The notes beneath the pieces are model-generated. The model did no database searches and was not told the origin of the DNA. It saw only the letters and a program-made list of their open reading frames with translations. A stretch of 64,000 nucleotides of DNA. It comes from Taxillus chinensis. Taxonomy: Eukaryota > Streptophyta > Magnoliopsida > Santalales > Loranthaceae. The DNA is taken from NCBI GenBank assembly GCA_023512835.1, contig CM042088.1, positions 14,314,078 through 14,378,077 on the forward strand, in the 5' to 3' direction. The position numbers and the translations under genes are program-made. Positions 33,166-43,766 of the stretch are shown piece by piece (position 1 is the stretch's first letter; each line of letters opens with the position of its first letter).

Positions 33166-34784
33166 AGTTGGGCAGTGCAGTTCCAGTTTGACTGGACTAG
33201 ACCATTTCCATTGTAGACCATTATGCCTCTCCATATTTTCGTGATGAACCCTAAGAATTGGGGAAAAATGGAAATTGAGCATGAAACCTAGATGATTTAG
33301 GTTGTTTGGTAGCCTAGTGTGGCTAGATGATGTTAGAAACCCTTAATAGGGATGAATTGATGCTTAGAAAGGAGGATTTAACAGGTATAACTGGGTTTCA
33401 AGATGAAACCAGGAAGAACGCAGTCGATAGATCGTGACTGGAGTTTTGCTCGACACTGCTCGACAATGTAGCATCGAGCAGAGTCTCGAGTAGAGGCCTC
33501 GAGCAGGGAGCGTTGAGCAGAATGTAGCCTTGAGTAGGTGTCTCGTGCAATCTCGAGCAGAGGCTTCGAGCAGGGAGCGTCGAGTAGAATGTAGCATCGA
33601 GCAGGTGTTTCGAGCAGTCTCGAGCAGGCAGTTTCGAGCAGTATCTCGAGCAGTTGGGCAGTGCAGTAAGTATTATAGTTAAGTTACAGTGTAAATAACA
33701 AAATACCCCTCATTTGGATTCAAAGAAAAATACTAGAAAATTAAATTTTCACTCCTTCAAAATGTGAAATTGTGATTTAGTGTAAAATCTCGAAAAAATA
33801 TAGTTTTTCGTAGAGGTAAATTTTTGGAAAGTAGGGTTAGACATCTCAGAAAAATTCCAAAGATCTGATTATCTTAGTTATGATATGGGGACCCAATGCC
33901 GAAACTTTTTATTTCAAGAAAACAACTTCTATGGGTATCTCCTTCCTTAGTTATAGAATGATGATCGATTTGGGAAGACTGGCTTCAAAGGGAGTATGGT
34001 GAACCTTAATGCCATATTGGTGTTGGTATGTTGGTTAGAGGAATTAGGGCTTGGGTTCTATGACTTGTTGGGTTCTCACCGTGAGGCTAAGGCCTGTGTT
34101 GAGCCATTGAACTCGTGGAGCTAGGGCTGAGTGCCCTGAGCTGAGATCTTGTTGAGGATTATGTTGAGCCGTGAGCTCGTGGAGCTAGAGCTGAGTGCCC
34201 CGAGCTGGGACCCCGTGGAGGATCGTGGACAAGCTGTCTTGTGTGGGCAGGCTGGGTCCTGATGTTTGTTTGCAGGCTGAGTCCTGATGATTGTGCACAC
34301 TACACAGTGCACGAGTACACAGAGCATGTAGTATAGACTTGTATGTTTGAATGATGTGGAGTATTAGGGTCACCTACTGAGCTTGTCGCTCACCCCTACT
34401 TGTTATTTACCTTTTTCAGGTGTGACCCGAGACTGGTGGAGGACTTTCTTCAAGGAGGGCGTGCCCACTACTCTGATGTATGATACAGTACTGTCTTCTG
34501 TATTATTTTGTATTGTATCCCGGACATGGGTCCGTGGACAGTTGTATTTGCATACTGTTTGTGATGTGATGTTTGTATGACTATTTGACTTATTGTATGC
34601 ATGATGATGTATGGGAAAGTACAAGATTACCCTTGATGTATGACTGTCCAGGGTTACATAATTGAGACAACACCCGCGGTGCAGTCTCTATTGGTGCTAG
34701 TCACCTACCTCTTGACCTTTCGGGTGCGGGCAGGGGGAAGTCATGTTCCTGGTTCCGGGTACCCCAAAATTCGGGGGTGTGACA
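33166..34784 (+). mobile_element. Family A LTR A-2, right part with internal duplication
   Basis: Continues the LTR interrupted at 20990. At about 33238 the sequence jumps back: 33238-33665 repeats the stretch present at about 20585-20990 (GGAATTGGGG ... TCGAGCAG array), then goes on through ACCTTTTTCAG (acceptor ending 34419) to GGGGGTGTGACA at 34784. No copy of a left-side duplication could be matched, so whether it is solo or part of a full element is unresolved. Confidence 0.8.
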
Positions 34785-34899
34785 GAACCTACACCAAGTC
34801 TAATCCACTATATGCTTTGAGTACAGTTGGGTCTAGCCTATGTTACAACAGGATTAACTATCTCTTCTTTTAAATGCAAATACAAAACAGTATCACTCT
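34785..34899. other. Unassigned DNA between A-2 and the LARD
   Basis: 115 bases with no ORF or known repeat; the LARD inserted at its right end. It should continue directly into 41150 once the LARD is removed. Confidence 0.5.
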
Positions 34900-34904
34900 A
34901 GTAT

Positions 34905-34947
34905 TATCACGCCCCGGATTTCCAACCCGAGGAAACCGGTACGTGAC
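34905..34947 (-). repeat. Inverted U5 terminus at the left end of the C-LARD
   Basis: 43 bases matching the reverse complement of the last 43 bases of the LARD 3' LTR (41102-41144) at 42 positions; the only change is TATCACG for TGTCACG. It lies exactly between the target duplication and the PBS, so the integrated element has the same U5 end at both termini. The 43-mer begins TCACG and ends CGTGAC, so the U5 end can itself fold back. Confidence 0.9.
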
Positions 34948-34951
34948 TATA

Positions 34952-34963
34952 TGGTATCAGAGC
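34952..34963 (+). other. Primer binding site of the C-LARD
   Basis: TGGTATCAGAGC, a perfect initiator-tRNA-Met type PBS, followed by a leader nearly identical to that of C-2. Confidence 0.95.
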
Positions 34964-35756
34964 ATGGTCTAGTTGGCCTAGGGTAGTGGGCGGACTTGGT
35001 TATCTTGGGTCCTTTGGAGGAGCCTGGAGGGACGTGCCTGATCAACACGGTCCTCTTGGAGCCTCCAAGGTGTACTTGGGGTAGTCCAGTCTTGTGGTAG
35101 GATTTGCATGCATTGGCATTAGGGCACTAGTTGCATTGGTTGTTGTATGTGAAGGTGTGGATACCTGTGAAAATTTTAATTGTGATAAAAGAAAAATATG
35201 AATAATGTGATAAGGTGTGAATCGTGCAACTCGATTTTATTTGAAGTACCTTGAGCATGACTACAAGGAAAGGTCCTTGTTTAATTGAACCGTGTGCTTG
35301 TGGAATGGTCGCTTGTGCAATGTGGTTTAATGAGAACTAAAATGTGTGCGGTGTGTGTAATTGCATGGATAAAAGGTTTGAACATGATAAAGTTTCAATT
35401 GTGCAAACTGAAATTTTGTGATGATTTGAGCATGGAAACATGGAAAAGAATTTGTGGTATTGCAACCGAGTGCTTGTGAACTTGAAGCTTGTGAAATGTG
35501 AACGAACAGAAGATAAAATAAAATAAAAGAAAATATAATAAGGTTGGTGTTTGTGAATGATTGAGTATGTGCCTTTGTATGGTATTGTGTGGAGGAAGCG
35601 ATGTTGTGTTCAAAACGATGAGATATCCACTTAAGTATAAATTATATGTGCAATATAAAGGTGTGAACTTGTATAGTCTGTGATGGGCATCCATGAATTT
35701 GTGTGGTGATAATGCATGTTTTGAGGTTAGTTATAGCTCAGCGTGCTTAGTCGGTA
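34964..35756 (+). other. Leader of the C-LARD
   Basis: Family C leader for roughly the first 200 bases, then G/T-rich sequence without coding signs. Confidence 0.6.
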
Positions 35757-36035
35757 ATGGTATTGAGATTGTTGAGTGATAACCTGGAGCGCTGCCTTTT
35801 CGTGGAGCCAATGTCTCCGAAAATTGTGACCTGTACGACTATTGAGGTACCAGAGAAGCCTGCCCCTCAGGCTGGGCAAATGGGTGAGCTACAGGATGTA
35901 AGTAATGACCCAAAGGTTGGCATCTTAAGCCTGGTAATTCAAGAGTTGAATGATGAAATTCGACAACTGATTAAGAGCGAGGTACACCGAGAGCTATCAA
36001 CCCACATCATCGGGAGGAGCTTGGGTGAAGATTAA
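35757..36035 (+). CDS. Small ORF of unknown function inside the C-LARD
   Basis: A 92-residue frame starting MVLRLLSDNL with a hydrophilic second half (IQELNDEIRQLIKSEVHREL) that could form a short coiled coil. It does not resemble family C Gag in any motif I can see. It sits where gag would start and is followed, in another frame, by a zinc-knuckle stretch. It could be a remnant of a foreign or strongly diverged gag N-terminus, or a chance ORF. Confidence 0.25.
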   Translation: MVLRLLSDNLERCLFVEPMSPKIVTCTTIEVPEKPAPQAGQMGELQDVSNDPKVGILSLVIQELNDEIRQLIKSEVHRELSTHIIGRSLGED

Positions 36036-36160
36036 TTGAAGCATAGTTGTCCTGATCAGCAGAAAGGGGCTCAAGAGGTAGAGACCAGTTTCCCAAAGGG
36101 GTTGTTCTTGCAGTGGACAACCGGGACGTTGGAAAAGAGTATGGCAGGAAGAAGTACTAG

Positions 36161-36409
36161 TGTCGCATCTGTGAAAAAGTAGGACATCTCCAGACAGTCT
36201 GTTTTGGTAAAGCAAGGCATGGTGCTAGAGGACTGACTCAGCGAGCTAGGGATAAAGCAAAAAAAAAAAATTTCAAACCTTGTTTGGGGGCCGAAGACTA
36301 CCAAGTGAGGCTAGGAGGAGAGCATGGCAGAACTTTCCTTAGCCAAGGGTACGATTTTGATTCTCGCGTGTTAAGATTTCTGTTTAGTGGTGGTATCATA
36401 TTCCTTTAA
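36161..36409 (+). pseudogene. CCHC zinc-knuckle remnant inside the C-LARD
   Basis: The open frame encodes CRICEKVGHLQTVC at its start, an exact CX2CX4HX4C knuckle preceded by GRKKY and a TAG stop, then a basic stretch (GLTQRARDKAKKKNFK) and about 50 more residues before TAA. CCHC knuckles of this form belong to retroelement nucleocapsids. The knuckle differs from those of C-2 and B-1, so the LARD interior may derive from another element. No start codon is in frame after the stop, so it is probably a relic. Confidence 0.5.
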
Positions 36410-39111
36410 TGATAGTGATCGGTTGGGTCTCGTGCTGGATTAGGTGAGGATGGGTGAACCTTTGATTGCTGAGTTTCTAGCAATTTAATTAAGACACTTG
36501 TGATAGAGGGTATTTTCGCTGGGTGGGCTCTTGAGCCACTGTTTTACGTTAGGTGAGGCTTAGAAGGTCGTTTGAGTTACCATTTTGGATGGACGTAGTT
36601 GGGGACCTACTAGAGAATAAATGAGTAAAATAAATAAAAATATATATATATGACACCAGAAGACTAATAAATTACTAATGGTTATAAACAGTTGTTGGAA
36701 AGAGTTGGTGGTTTTAGTGTGGTCTAAAGTGTTAATTGTATCTTTGTGTGGTAGTCAATTTTGGGCGCCCGTGTGTGAGGAAAGTAATAGATGTTACCGT
36801 GTTACCCCTAATACTCGGCGTAGGTGAGATTACATCTAGGTAGTGTGTGACCTCTTGTGGCAACCTTGAGTAATAGAAATGTGTTTTCATGTGAGTAGAG
36901 GTTTCGTAGATGTGCTACCTAAGAAGGATGTTCTTTTGGTAACCCTTCCAAGTGTCACGGTTGAGGGAAGAAATTGCCACTAGTATAACCCACTCCTTGA
37001 GTCATTGAGATTTAAATTGATTGGCGAGAGTGGTATGTGGTTGTAAGGTTCTTATGGGTGTCCTGTGGAGATGGTCGCAAATTCTTAGGTGGCCAAATAT
37101 TGACCACGTGTCATGCTGGTGGTGTGTGAAAGACCTTGGGTAATGTTCATAGGATATGTGGTGAAATGGGTTTGCATGTGTATACAAATGTGATGAGTTC
37201 TGGAACTAGGTTATGAGTAAGTTTATAGGATCGTGCCCAGTGAACCCAATCGGTGCAAGCGTGCAAGCGAGTGAGATTGGGCAGGCCTTGTTTGGGTTTT
37301 TCCTCATAATTGGGAGACATCTTCCGAGGGGTTAAGGATGTACTCCTGGTGGTAGAACCATTCCGTTAATCCATGTCCTGTGGGTAATAGGCTTAAAAGA
37401 GGTGAGGAGGTGGGGGCTAGTATGTCCTCTCTTACATGTGTTTTACGCAGTAGTTTATTTCGTGTGTTGTGGTTGCCTTGTTTTGTTGTGTGTGTTACAT
37501 ATGTGCTAAAGGGGTATAGCAAAGTTCTTATGTGTGGGTCTCGTGGCATTCATTTGCAGAGGAGTAGGAGGTGATGCATGTGCATATTATGTGTGGTGTG
37601 GGATGAAGAGGGGTGTTATGTGTAATGTTGATGTTATTCCTTATCACATGTGATGGCATGCTAAGTTATGTGAAAGTATTGATGAGTTGTGATTCACAGA
37701 ATGGAGTCAGATGTGAGTTTTTGCTTGTAAGGGGTATTAGTGCTACTCCTTCGGGAGGGAATTTGTGTCCTGCGGCTATTATGGGGTCTTCATGCTACAT
37801 AGGTTCTTCTTGAAAGTCTTTCGTGTGCGTTTTTTATGCTGTAAGTGAGATGGTCCACGCCATCAAGGTGTTGGTGTGTTTGGGAGCTACGTGAATGTCC
37901 CGAATCAGGAGTTCGCATGTCTTGTTTCCTGTGCCTACCCGGAGGAATTGTAGTGACCACATTAAACTGAGGTTAGAGCCTGAGTATTTCTTGGTCCATT
38001 TGAGTGTTTTGTTGGCGTGTTGGAAAAGAACGTGATGGTTGGTCCGGCGGAGATGGTAGGCCATGCGGTGGAGTATGTCATGGAGGCAAGGGATTCCCTT
38101 ATGACTGTGAGTGGTGACACGAGAGGATTCCGTTGTTGTCATGTTGCGGGTAGGAGAATTTTCCATGGTGGAAAGAGCTATGTTGTTGGTACCTCCCCAT
38201 CGTCAAAGGATTCCTATCACATGGAATGTCTGCCGACCGAGTAAGGCGTTATCACCTGGGGTTGTAACATAAGCCTCGGTTAGGGAAGGTTGTGTGGGAC
38301 CTTGGTGGATCCCTATTTGACCGTAGTCGAGAGGTGTTATTTGTGTGGCATTCTGGTTCATGGGATTCTTTAGTAGATTCTCAACGTTGGTGACCGCCGT
38401 TAACCCGATAGTAGTTTTTGGTCTTGCCGTGGTTGTGTCTGGTACTGAATTTGTCATCCCTGGACTCCATTGGGCGTCATGTTGATCTGAACCGAATGGA
38501 AACTTCATCCTAGTATAGTTGTGTCCTGGATTGTAAGTCGTGGAGAGCCATCATTGGTGTTGGTTGGGTTTTAATGTGGCTTGCTAGCGGATGTATTCTT
38601 CGGATCCCTAAGCTTGTTCTGCGTTAGCATGAGGGGACTCAGTTGTGAAGCTAGTCTTCTTGTGGTGACATCCCTATGTAGGACTGCGATTGTGGTTTAC
38701 ATCATGCTCTTATCCCGTTTGTTTGTATTTCATTGTGACCTCCTGGTGCTTCTTGTAAGGGTGAGGTCTACATCCGGGGTGTGGTCGCATGGTAAATTGT
38801 TGGTGTCCGTTGCATCCAATCTTGGTGGCGGGTTACTGTTGGGGTACCTTTAATTGGGGAGTGTTGGTTCTATTGTGACGCGCGTAGGCTGATGGTGTTG
38901 GCGAATGGGCAGTGGAACATTAAATGTGCAGTAGTGTTTGTGCTGTGATCTGTGACCGTCATGCCATGTAATTACTTGCGACACGTGTTATGTGTGTTTT
39001 TGTGTGATATCTTCAGTCGCAAGTATGTGGATGGTTGTGGGCAAGGTGCATCAGCTTGTGCGTTATGGAAGGTGTGTTGTCTTTTCGAGGATAGCACGTC
39101 CTGCGAAGAAG
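36410..39111 (+). other. Non-coding interior of the C-LARD
   Basis: About 2.7 kb of G/T-rich plus-strand sequence with no long ORF, recognisable domain or internal repeat. An (AT)n run lies near 36640. The length and lack of coding potential match LARD interiors in other plants. Confidence 0.7.
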
Positions 39112-39177
39112 ACATGGGAACGTGAGTCCGTGATGCGTGAGCAGCACCCAGAGTTGTTCGAGGACGAACAATCTTAA
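39112..39177 (+). pseudogene. Residual C-terminus of family C pol in the C-LARD
   Basis: Encodes TWERESVMREQHPELFEDEQS and stop, the same C-terminal end as C-1 (about 6784-6850). It is joined upstream to unrelated sequence, marking the right breakpoint of the pol replacement. A second FEDEKS-stop module follows at 39452-39472 next to the polypurine tract. Confidence 0.85.
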
Positions 39178-39472
39178 GGGTGGAGGGGTGGCTGTCGGCT
39201 GGTGTATTTGTATTTCCTTTTGACTTTTGACTTTTATTTATATTGAATGTGTTAATGAAATGTGCTTGTGATGGGTATTTGTGACATGTGGATGTGTTTC
39301 CATAGATTGTTATGCATGTGGTTATGGACTGTGGTGGCACTATGTTATGTGCTATTGTGTACAATGTGCGGTGTATGACCCACTTGGGTGTTGTGACTCG
39401 TCGTGTGGCAAATGGGTAGCTTGAGTTTGTTTTCCTCGTATGTCATTTCTTTTCGAGGACGAAAAGTCTTAA

Positions 39473-39483
39473 GGGGGAGAGGA
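39473..39483 (+). other. Polypurine tract of the C-LARD
   Basis: GGGGGAGAGGA immediately precedes the 3' LTR start at 39484; needed for plus-strand priming. Confidence 0.85.
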
Positions 39484-40045
39484 TGTAAGGACCCGTACCT
39501 TGAGTTAGTCACAGTTTTGCCTTCTGAGTAGTTTTTCTAGATTTTGACCTAGTGAATGGGCTCAAATGAATTCACGTGCAAAAGGAAAGATGCTTAGAAT
39601 GATGTCCTCTATCTACCACAGAAGTTTCAGGCCAAACAGACGTGTATGTGAGGTGCACGTGAAATAGGTCCAATTCACGTGCAAGTGTGATTGTCTTCTA
39701 AATGATGCAAGGAGGCTAGGGGTGAAGTTTTAGAGCATTTGGAGTACATATGGAGTTGCACGTGAATTGGGGAATTCACGTTCAAATTGGCGTGCAGCCA
39801 TATTTTTGCATGGTTCCCTTGGTTTTGACATTCTAATGAACTTTCTCCAAAGGACCATGTTGAAATTCTGAGTATTTTAGCCTATATGGGTGCGGAAAGG
39901 TGCTAACTTGTGTGATCAAAACTACGTCGTTTTGATGCTGGGATTCACTTAATCAAAACTACGTCGTTTTGATGTTGTGTTGTCTATATAAGGAGGAGAA
40001 GCCCCTCTGTTTTAGGTTTAGGGTTTGTTGCTCCACCAGCCGTCG

Positions 40046-40077
<32 letters not shown>

Positions 40078-41144
40078 AGGAGAGCTCCTGGTTGCTGCCG
40101 GGCGTCTTGCGTGGGTGGACGGCGTTCGGCGTGGGATCAGACTATTGCTGTGTTGTTGCGTCTTACTTGAGGTAGGGTTCTGTTCTTCCTAAATCCTCCT
40201 CTGTCCTAGGGTTCTAGGGCAGATTGTGGGTTATATCTGTTATATATACATATGTAATCCATATAGGTGTGATCTCCTATATGGATGTTGGCCTTCAATG
40301 GCGGTTTTTGATGTATTTTGGTGTTGGATGGTGAGTGCATATCAAGTGTTCGATAAAATGCCTGTGTGAATATGTCTGTGTGAATATGCCTAGTAAGTGT
40401 TTGGTATTATGCCTGTGAAAGTGTGTATGCTACGTGTTTGGTTTAATGCCTGTGTGACCTTGTAAGCTGTGCTTGTGGAACCCGGTGGCTGTGGAAGCCC
40501 GGGACTGGAACTGTTAGCCCGTGTGGCTAAGCCTATATGGCCGTGGATATGTTAGCCCGTGTGGCTAAGCCTATATGGCCGTGGATATGTTAGCCTATGT
40601 GGCTAAGCCTGAGTGGCTGTGGATATGTTAACCTATATGGCTAAGCTTTGTATGGCCGTGGATAGGTGTGTTCCGTGTGATTGTGGAATACAACTTGTTT
40701 ATACCTTATTGTCACTACACCGCACCCGTACACACCCTCATGTAGACGCTAGGTGCATGGGATGGGTTGGGGAGACATGATCCCCTCTTGCCGTGGTTGC
40801 TCACCCCTCCCTTTATGTTGTGTTTTCTTTCAGGAACATACAGGCGTTAGGTGGGACCCCAAGGTGGAAGACCATCTCCATTTTATTGTTTATTTCAGTA
40901 ATGTAATTTTATGATTTATGTAACCCCAGGGAGGGAAATGTACTAAGGGATTGAATTGTAGTAAAGAACATGGTTGTTTTGTGAACCTTTGATATGTGGA
41001 ATTAAATAAAGATGTGGCTTGTTTGATTTATTGTAATTGTTAGACTTGTTTGTGGCATCCAGTAGTCCAACCCCGTTGCCCTCCGTGTGGGTGAACGGGG
41101 AGTCACGTACCGGTTTCCTCGGGTTGGAAATCCGGGGCGTGACA
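39484..41144 (+). mobile_element. 3' LTR of the C-LARD
   Basis: 1661 bp, TGTAAGGACCCG ... GGGGCGTGACA. It contains G-boxes, twin ACGT palindromes (about 39926-39975), TATA box 39984-39992, (AG)n leader repeats at about 40045-40075, donor GAGGTAGGG (GT at 40172), four repeats of about 38 bases (40510-40665) and acceptor TTCTTTCAG ending 40833. Confidence 0.93.
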
Positions 41145-41149
41145 AGTAT

Positions 41150-41450
41150 TCACTCACTGTGAAGAACTGTCTAGCGTAATCTGCTCCTACGCATTCAACT
41201 ATTTGCACTACTTGACCTTCAGCCACTCCTTTGCCGAACTTACACAGCGTTCGTCGAATGTATGAAAAAGAAGAATAGATTAACTCATAGTTATCTTTCT
41301 TTCAATCTTCCTCTCTCTCTGTGTATGTTATACGAACTACTCTATGTCGCTCTTGTATCACTACAGATATGTTTCTTGTCTTCTGCGATATTTGAACTCA
41401 CCTAAAGTAAGGCATATTCCTTGCTTTTATAGGTCGGCCTCAGTAAGAAA
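41150..41450 (-). other. Unassigned segment with a coding-like stretch
   Basis: Between the LARD and the TR-GAG element. On the minus strand, about 41240-41150 reads CKFGKGVAEGQVVQIVECVG then ADYARQFFTVSEY, an unusually protein-like stretch that runs into the LARD insertion site. I do not recognise the family. It may be an exon fragment of a host gene broken by the insertions or part of an older element. Confidence 0.3.
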
Positions 41451-41455
41451 CCCTT

Positions 41456-41872
41456 TGTTGAGGACCTTGATTAGGATCCAATAACAATCTAGAGATGGAT
41501 AACAGAATTTACCCAAACCCTAGCCCAAGCGATTCAAGTATTAAACTGGAAAAGCCGAAATAATAATAAACCTCTAATATGAGAGTTTATAATTGGTAAA
41601 ACACTCTTCAATGATTTATTACATCTGAATGCACGGCCTATTTATAGGCAAACCAGTAACTAGGAATTGGAAACCTAATACAATTAGGAAACTAAAGTAA
41701 AATACCAAAATATCCTAATTAAATAAAGGAAAGTAATAAAAAAGGAAATACTAATGCAAATTAAATAAATAAAAGTAAATAAAAAGGAAAGTGAATATAA
41801 AAAGAGTTCTAGTAGTAGTAGATATCTTGCGCAACACGACACGTGCACGTGACGCACGTTACGGTCTCATCA
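41456..41872 (-). mobile_element. 3' LTR of the TR-GAG element
   Basis: 417 bp, left LTR. Includes GCCTATTTATAGGC near 41636-41650, a TATA-like core on either strand, and several AATAAA-like signals. Confidence 0.9.
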
Positions 41873-41920
41873 TTCCCCCTCCCTTCAAAGACACCCTTGT
41901 CCTCAAGGGGAAGTTTTGGA

Positions 41921-43699
41921 TCATGCTCCCCTAACTTGAAAAAAATTATTCCAAGAAGCCTCTCGCCAATCTCCATCACCTATCACCGCAAAGCACTGCG
42001 CTTTACATTCGCATTCCTCCTTAGGCGGTAGAGCTGCCCAAGTTCTCTTTTTTCTATCTAACTTGAAATCCATTGTCATGGCTCGATAATCAGTAACGAC
42101 CTTGCCGATACTTTTCAACCAAGCAGAGCCTAGAACCACATCAACTCCCACCATTGGTATCACATGCAGGTCAGTAGTGATTTTGACTCCTTGGGCATTG
42201 AGCTTCGCATCCCATACTACCTCCGCACATTGTAATTTTTCTCCACTAGCCACTCGCACAACAAAAGGTTGTAGGGTAGAAACCTGTAGTCCAACCTTCT
42301 TTATGATATCAGTGTTGATGAAATTGTGAGTAGAACCAGAATCTACAAGCAGCGAAACTTCATGAGTTCCAATCCACGCTATGAGCCTCATAGTAGCTGG
42401 TTTTGATCCCTCTGTCATGGCATCAAGAGATAACTCAGCATCACAAGTATCTTCTTCAACTTCAGCCATCATCAATTCACCTCCATTGATTGAACCAGAA
42501 TCGTCAATCAAAAACACCTTCCCAGTGCGACATCGATGACCCTTGTCCCAATTCTCGCCGCATTTGAAGCAGAGACCCTTCTTAGCTCTCTCATTAACCT
42601 CTTCGTATGAAAGTATTCGACTTTTCTTGTCATCCCTTTTGGATCCACCTTTATTGGGCGCCTTTGCTGCTTGAGAGTCTTCCACAGGTTCTGCTTTGAC
42701 ACTAGTGTCTCCGGAATCCTCCTTAGCAAGCTTCTTTTCACTATGGTAACTCCCCTCCAAGACTTCTGCCATTCTCATGGCCTCAGTTAGCCGTTGAGGT
42801 TGCTTCAGCTTTAGTTCTCGTGCTATCCATGGTTTTAGCCCTTCGATAAAGGTACCCAATAAAGACTCTTCGGACCAACCACGAACAAGAATTTGGAGTT
42901 GTCGAAACTCCTCTACATAGTCAACAACCTTGCCATCTTGCTTCAGTTTGGCCAGTTGTCCATGGTGATTGATAACTGGAGAGGGTCCCCATTGGATTAG
43001 GAACTCTCGCTCGAATGCTGACCATCCCAACCGTCGTCCATCTTGTTCATACTGGGCCTTGATCCAACGCCACCAGCTGTTGGCCTTCGCATCCAAATAC
43101 ATGCAGGCCACTGCAACTCGGTCGTCTCTGGATACCTCGAAAACTCGAAAGTAGTGAGTTGCTTTGTCCAGCCACTCATATGGATCGCCTCCCTTAAAGT
43201 GCGGAAACTCAATCTTTGGCTTCCTCGGCCCCCAGTCACGGCGTCTATCGCCATCAGAATCATCAGCGTCGTGCCTCTGTCCCCTTCGATGTTCGAAGTT
43301 TGGTCGCCGTCCATGGTCTGTCCTATTGGACATTCCGTCAGATTCATAGCCATCAATGTTTTCTCCACTGATTGGATCATCATGCACCCACCGCTCAACG
43401 ACCATTGGTCCTCGCTCCACACGCCCACCACGCCTAAACCGGCCATGGTAAGGTATGTTTGCAACATCCGATGAATCATCAGCCTCCTTTGCAGATCGTC
43501 GTGATCGACGATCGTCTCCATGAGTTCGCCTTCCTCCGACTGGTTCCTTGCCCTTGCTGGCAGTGAGAAAACGATTAATATTCTGGTTGGTTATATCTTG
43601 AGAACGAGCCATCTCCGCCATTGCCGTCGAAAGTTCTATAACAGAATGCTCCAGGGCTTCGAACCGTTGTTTGTTCGTCTTTGTCGCCTCTTCCGTCAT
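41921..43699 (-). CDS. Gag-aspartic protease polyprotein of the TR-GAG element
   Basis: Intact 592-residue ORF. I choose the ATG at 43699 (MTEEATKTNKQRFEALEHS) because the upstream ATG at 43798 lies in the LTR and reads through the primer-binding region. N-terminus helical and hydrophilic; then a low-complexity R/G/D-rich part (residues ~60-160), the retrotransposon gag domain (about 165-320: FKGGDPYEWLDKATHYF, VACMYLDAKANSWWRW), a zinc knuckle CFKCGENWDKGHRC (about 385), and a retropepsin-like domain with active-site LLVDSGSTHNFI (about 460) and VDVVLGSAWL (about 535). Translation ends shortly after the protease. Gag would form particles and package RNA in the cytoplasm. No stop or frameshift is present, unlike the neighbours. 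Confidence 0.92.
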   Translation of the reverse strand: MTEEATKTNKQRFEALEHSVIELSTAMAEMARSQDITNQNINRFLTASKGKEPVGGRRTHGDDRRSRRSAKEADDSSDVANIPYHGRFRRGGRVERGPMVVERWVHDDPISGENIDGYESDGMSNRTDHGRRPNFEHRRGQRHDADDSDGDRRRDWGPRKPKIEFPHFKGGDPYEWLDKATHYFRVFEVSRDDRVAVACMYLDAKANSWWRWIKAQYEQDGRRLGWSAFEREFLIQWGPSPVINHHGQLAKLKQDGKVVDYVEEFRQLQILVRGWSEESLLGTFIEGLKPWIARELKLKQPQRLTEAMRMAEVLEGSYHSEKKLAKEDSGDTSVKAEPVEDSQAAKAPNKGGSKRDDKKSRILSYEEVNERAKKGLCFKCGENWDKGHRCRTGKVFLIDDSGSINGGELMMAEVEEDTCDAELSLDAMTEGSKPATMRLIAWIGTHEVSLLVDSGSTHNFINTDIIKKVGLQVSTLQPFVVRVASGEKLQCAEVVWDAKLNAQGVKITTDLHVIPMVGVDVVLGSAWLKSIGKVVTDYRAMTMDFKLDRKKRTWAALPPKEECECKAQCFAVIGDGDWREASWNNFFQVRGA

Positions 43700-43749
43700 T
43701 GCTGATGAAGAATGCGAGATAAAATCGAGAAATCTTAATGAGAATCTCT

Positions 43750-43763
43750 CAATGAAAGCTCCA
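43750..43763 (-). other. Candidate primer binding site of the TR-GAG element
   Basis: Three bases inside the 5' LTR the minus strand reads TGGAGCTTTCATTG. It starts with the TGG expected opposite a tRNA CCA end, but it is not the initiator-Met type used by the other elements here. The tRNA was not identified. Confidence 0.45.
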
Positions 43764-43766
43764 AAT

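Larger units (their letters stand above)
34905..41144 (+). mobile_element. C-LARD: non-autonomous family C derivative with aberrant left end
   Basis: 6240 bp between perfect AGTAT duplications (34900-34904 and 41145-41149). The right end is a family C LTR in plus orientation (39484-41144). The left end has no LTR, only a 43-bp inverted copy of the LTR terminus, then the family C PBS and leader. The interior lacks protease, RT, RNase H and integrase and keeps only the last 22 codons of pol before the polypurine tract. This is the structure of a large retrotransposon derivative mobilised in trans, here with a unique terminus. Confidence 0.85.

Noticed and set aside
1492..34784. A-1 and A-2 as the two LTRs of one element
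   Set aside because: The five bases left of 1492 (GCGTA) do not match those right of 34784 (GAACC), no 3' internal region or polypurine tract precedes A-2, and the two LTRs have different duplications.
42969..43705. Plus-strand ORFs of 60-143 codons opposite the TR-GAG gag
   Set aside because: They are antisense shadows of the intact minus-strand Gag-protease ORF.
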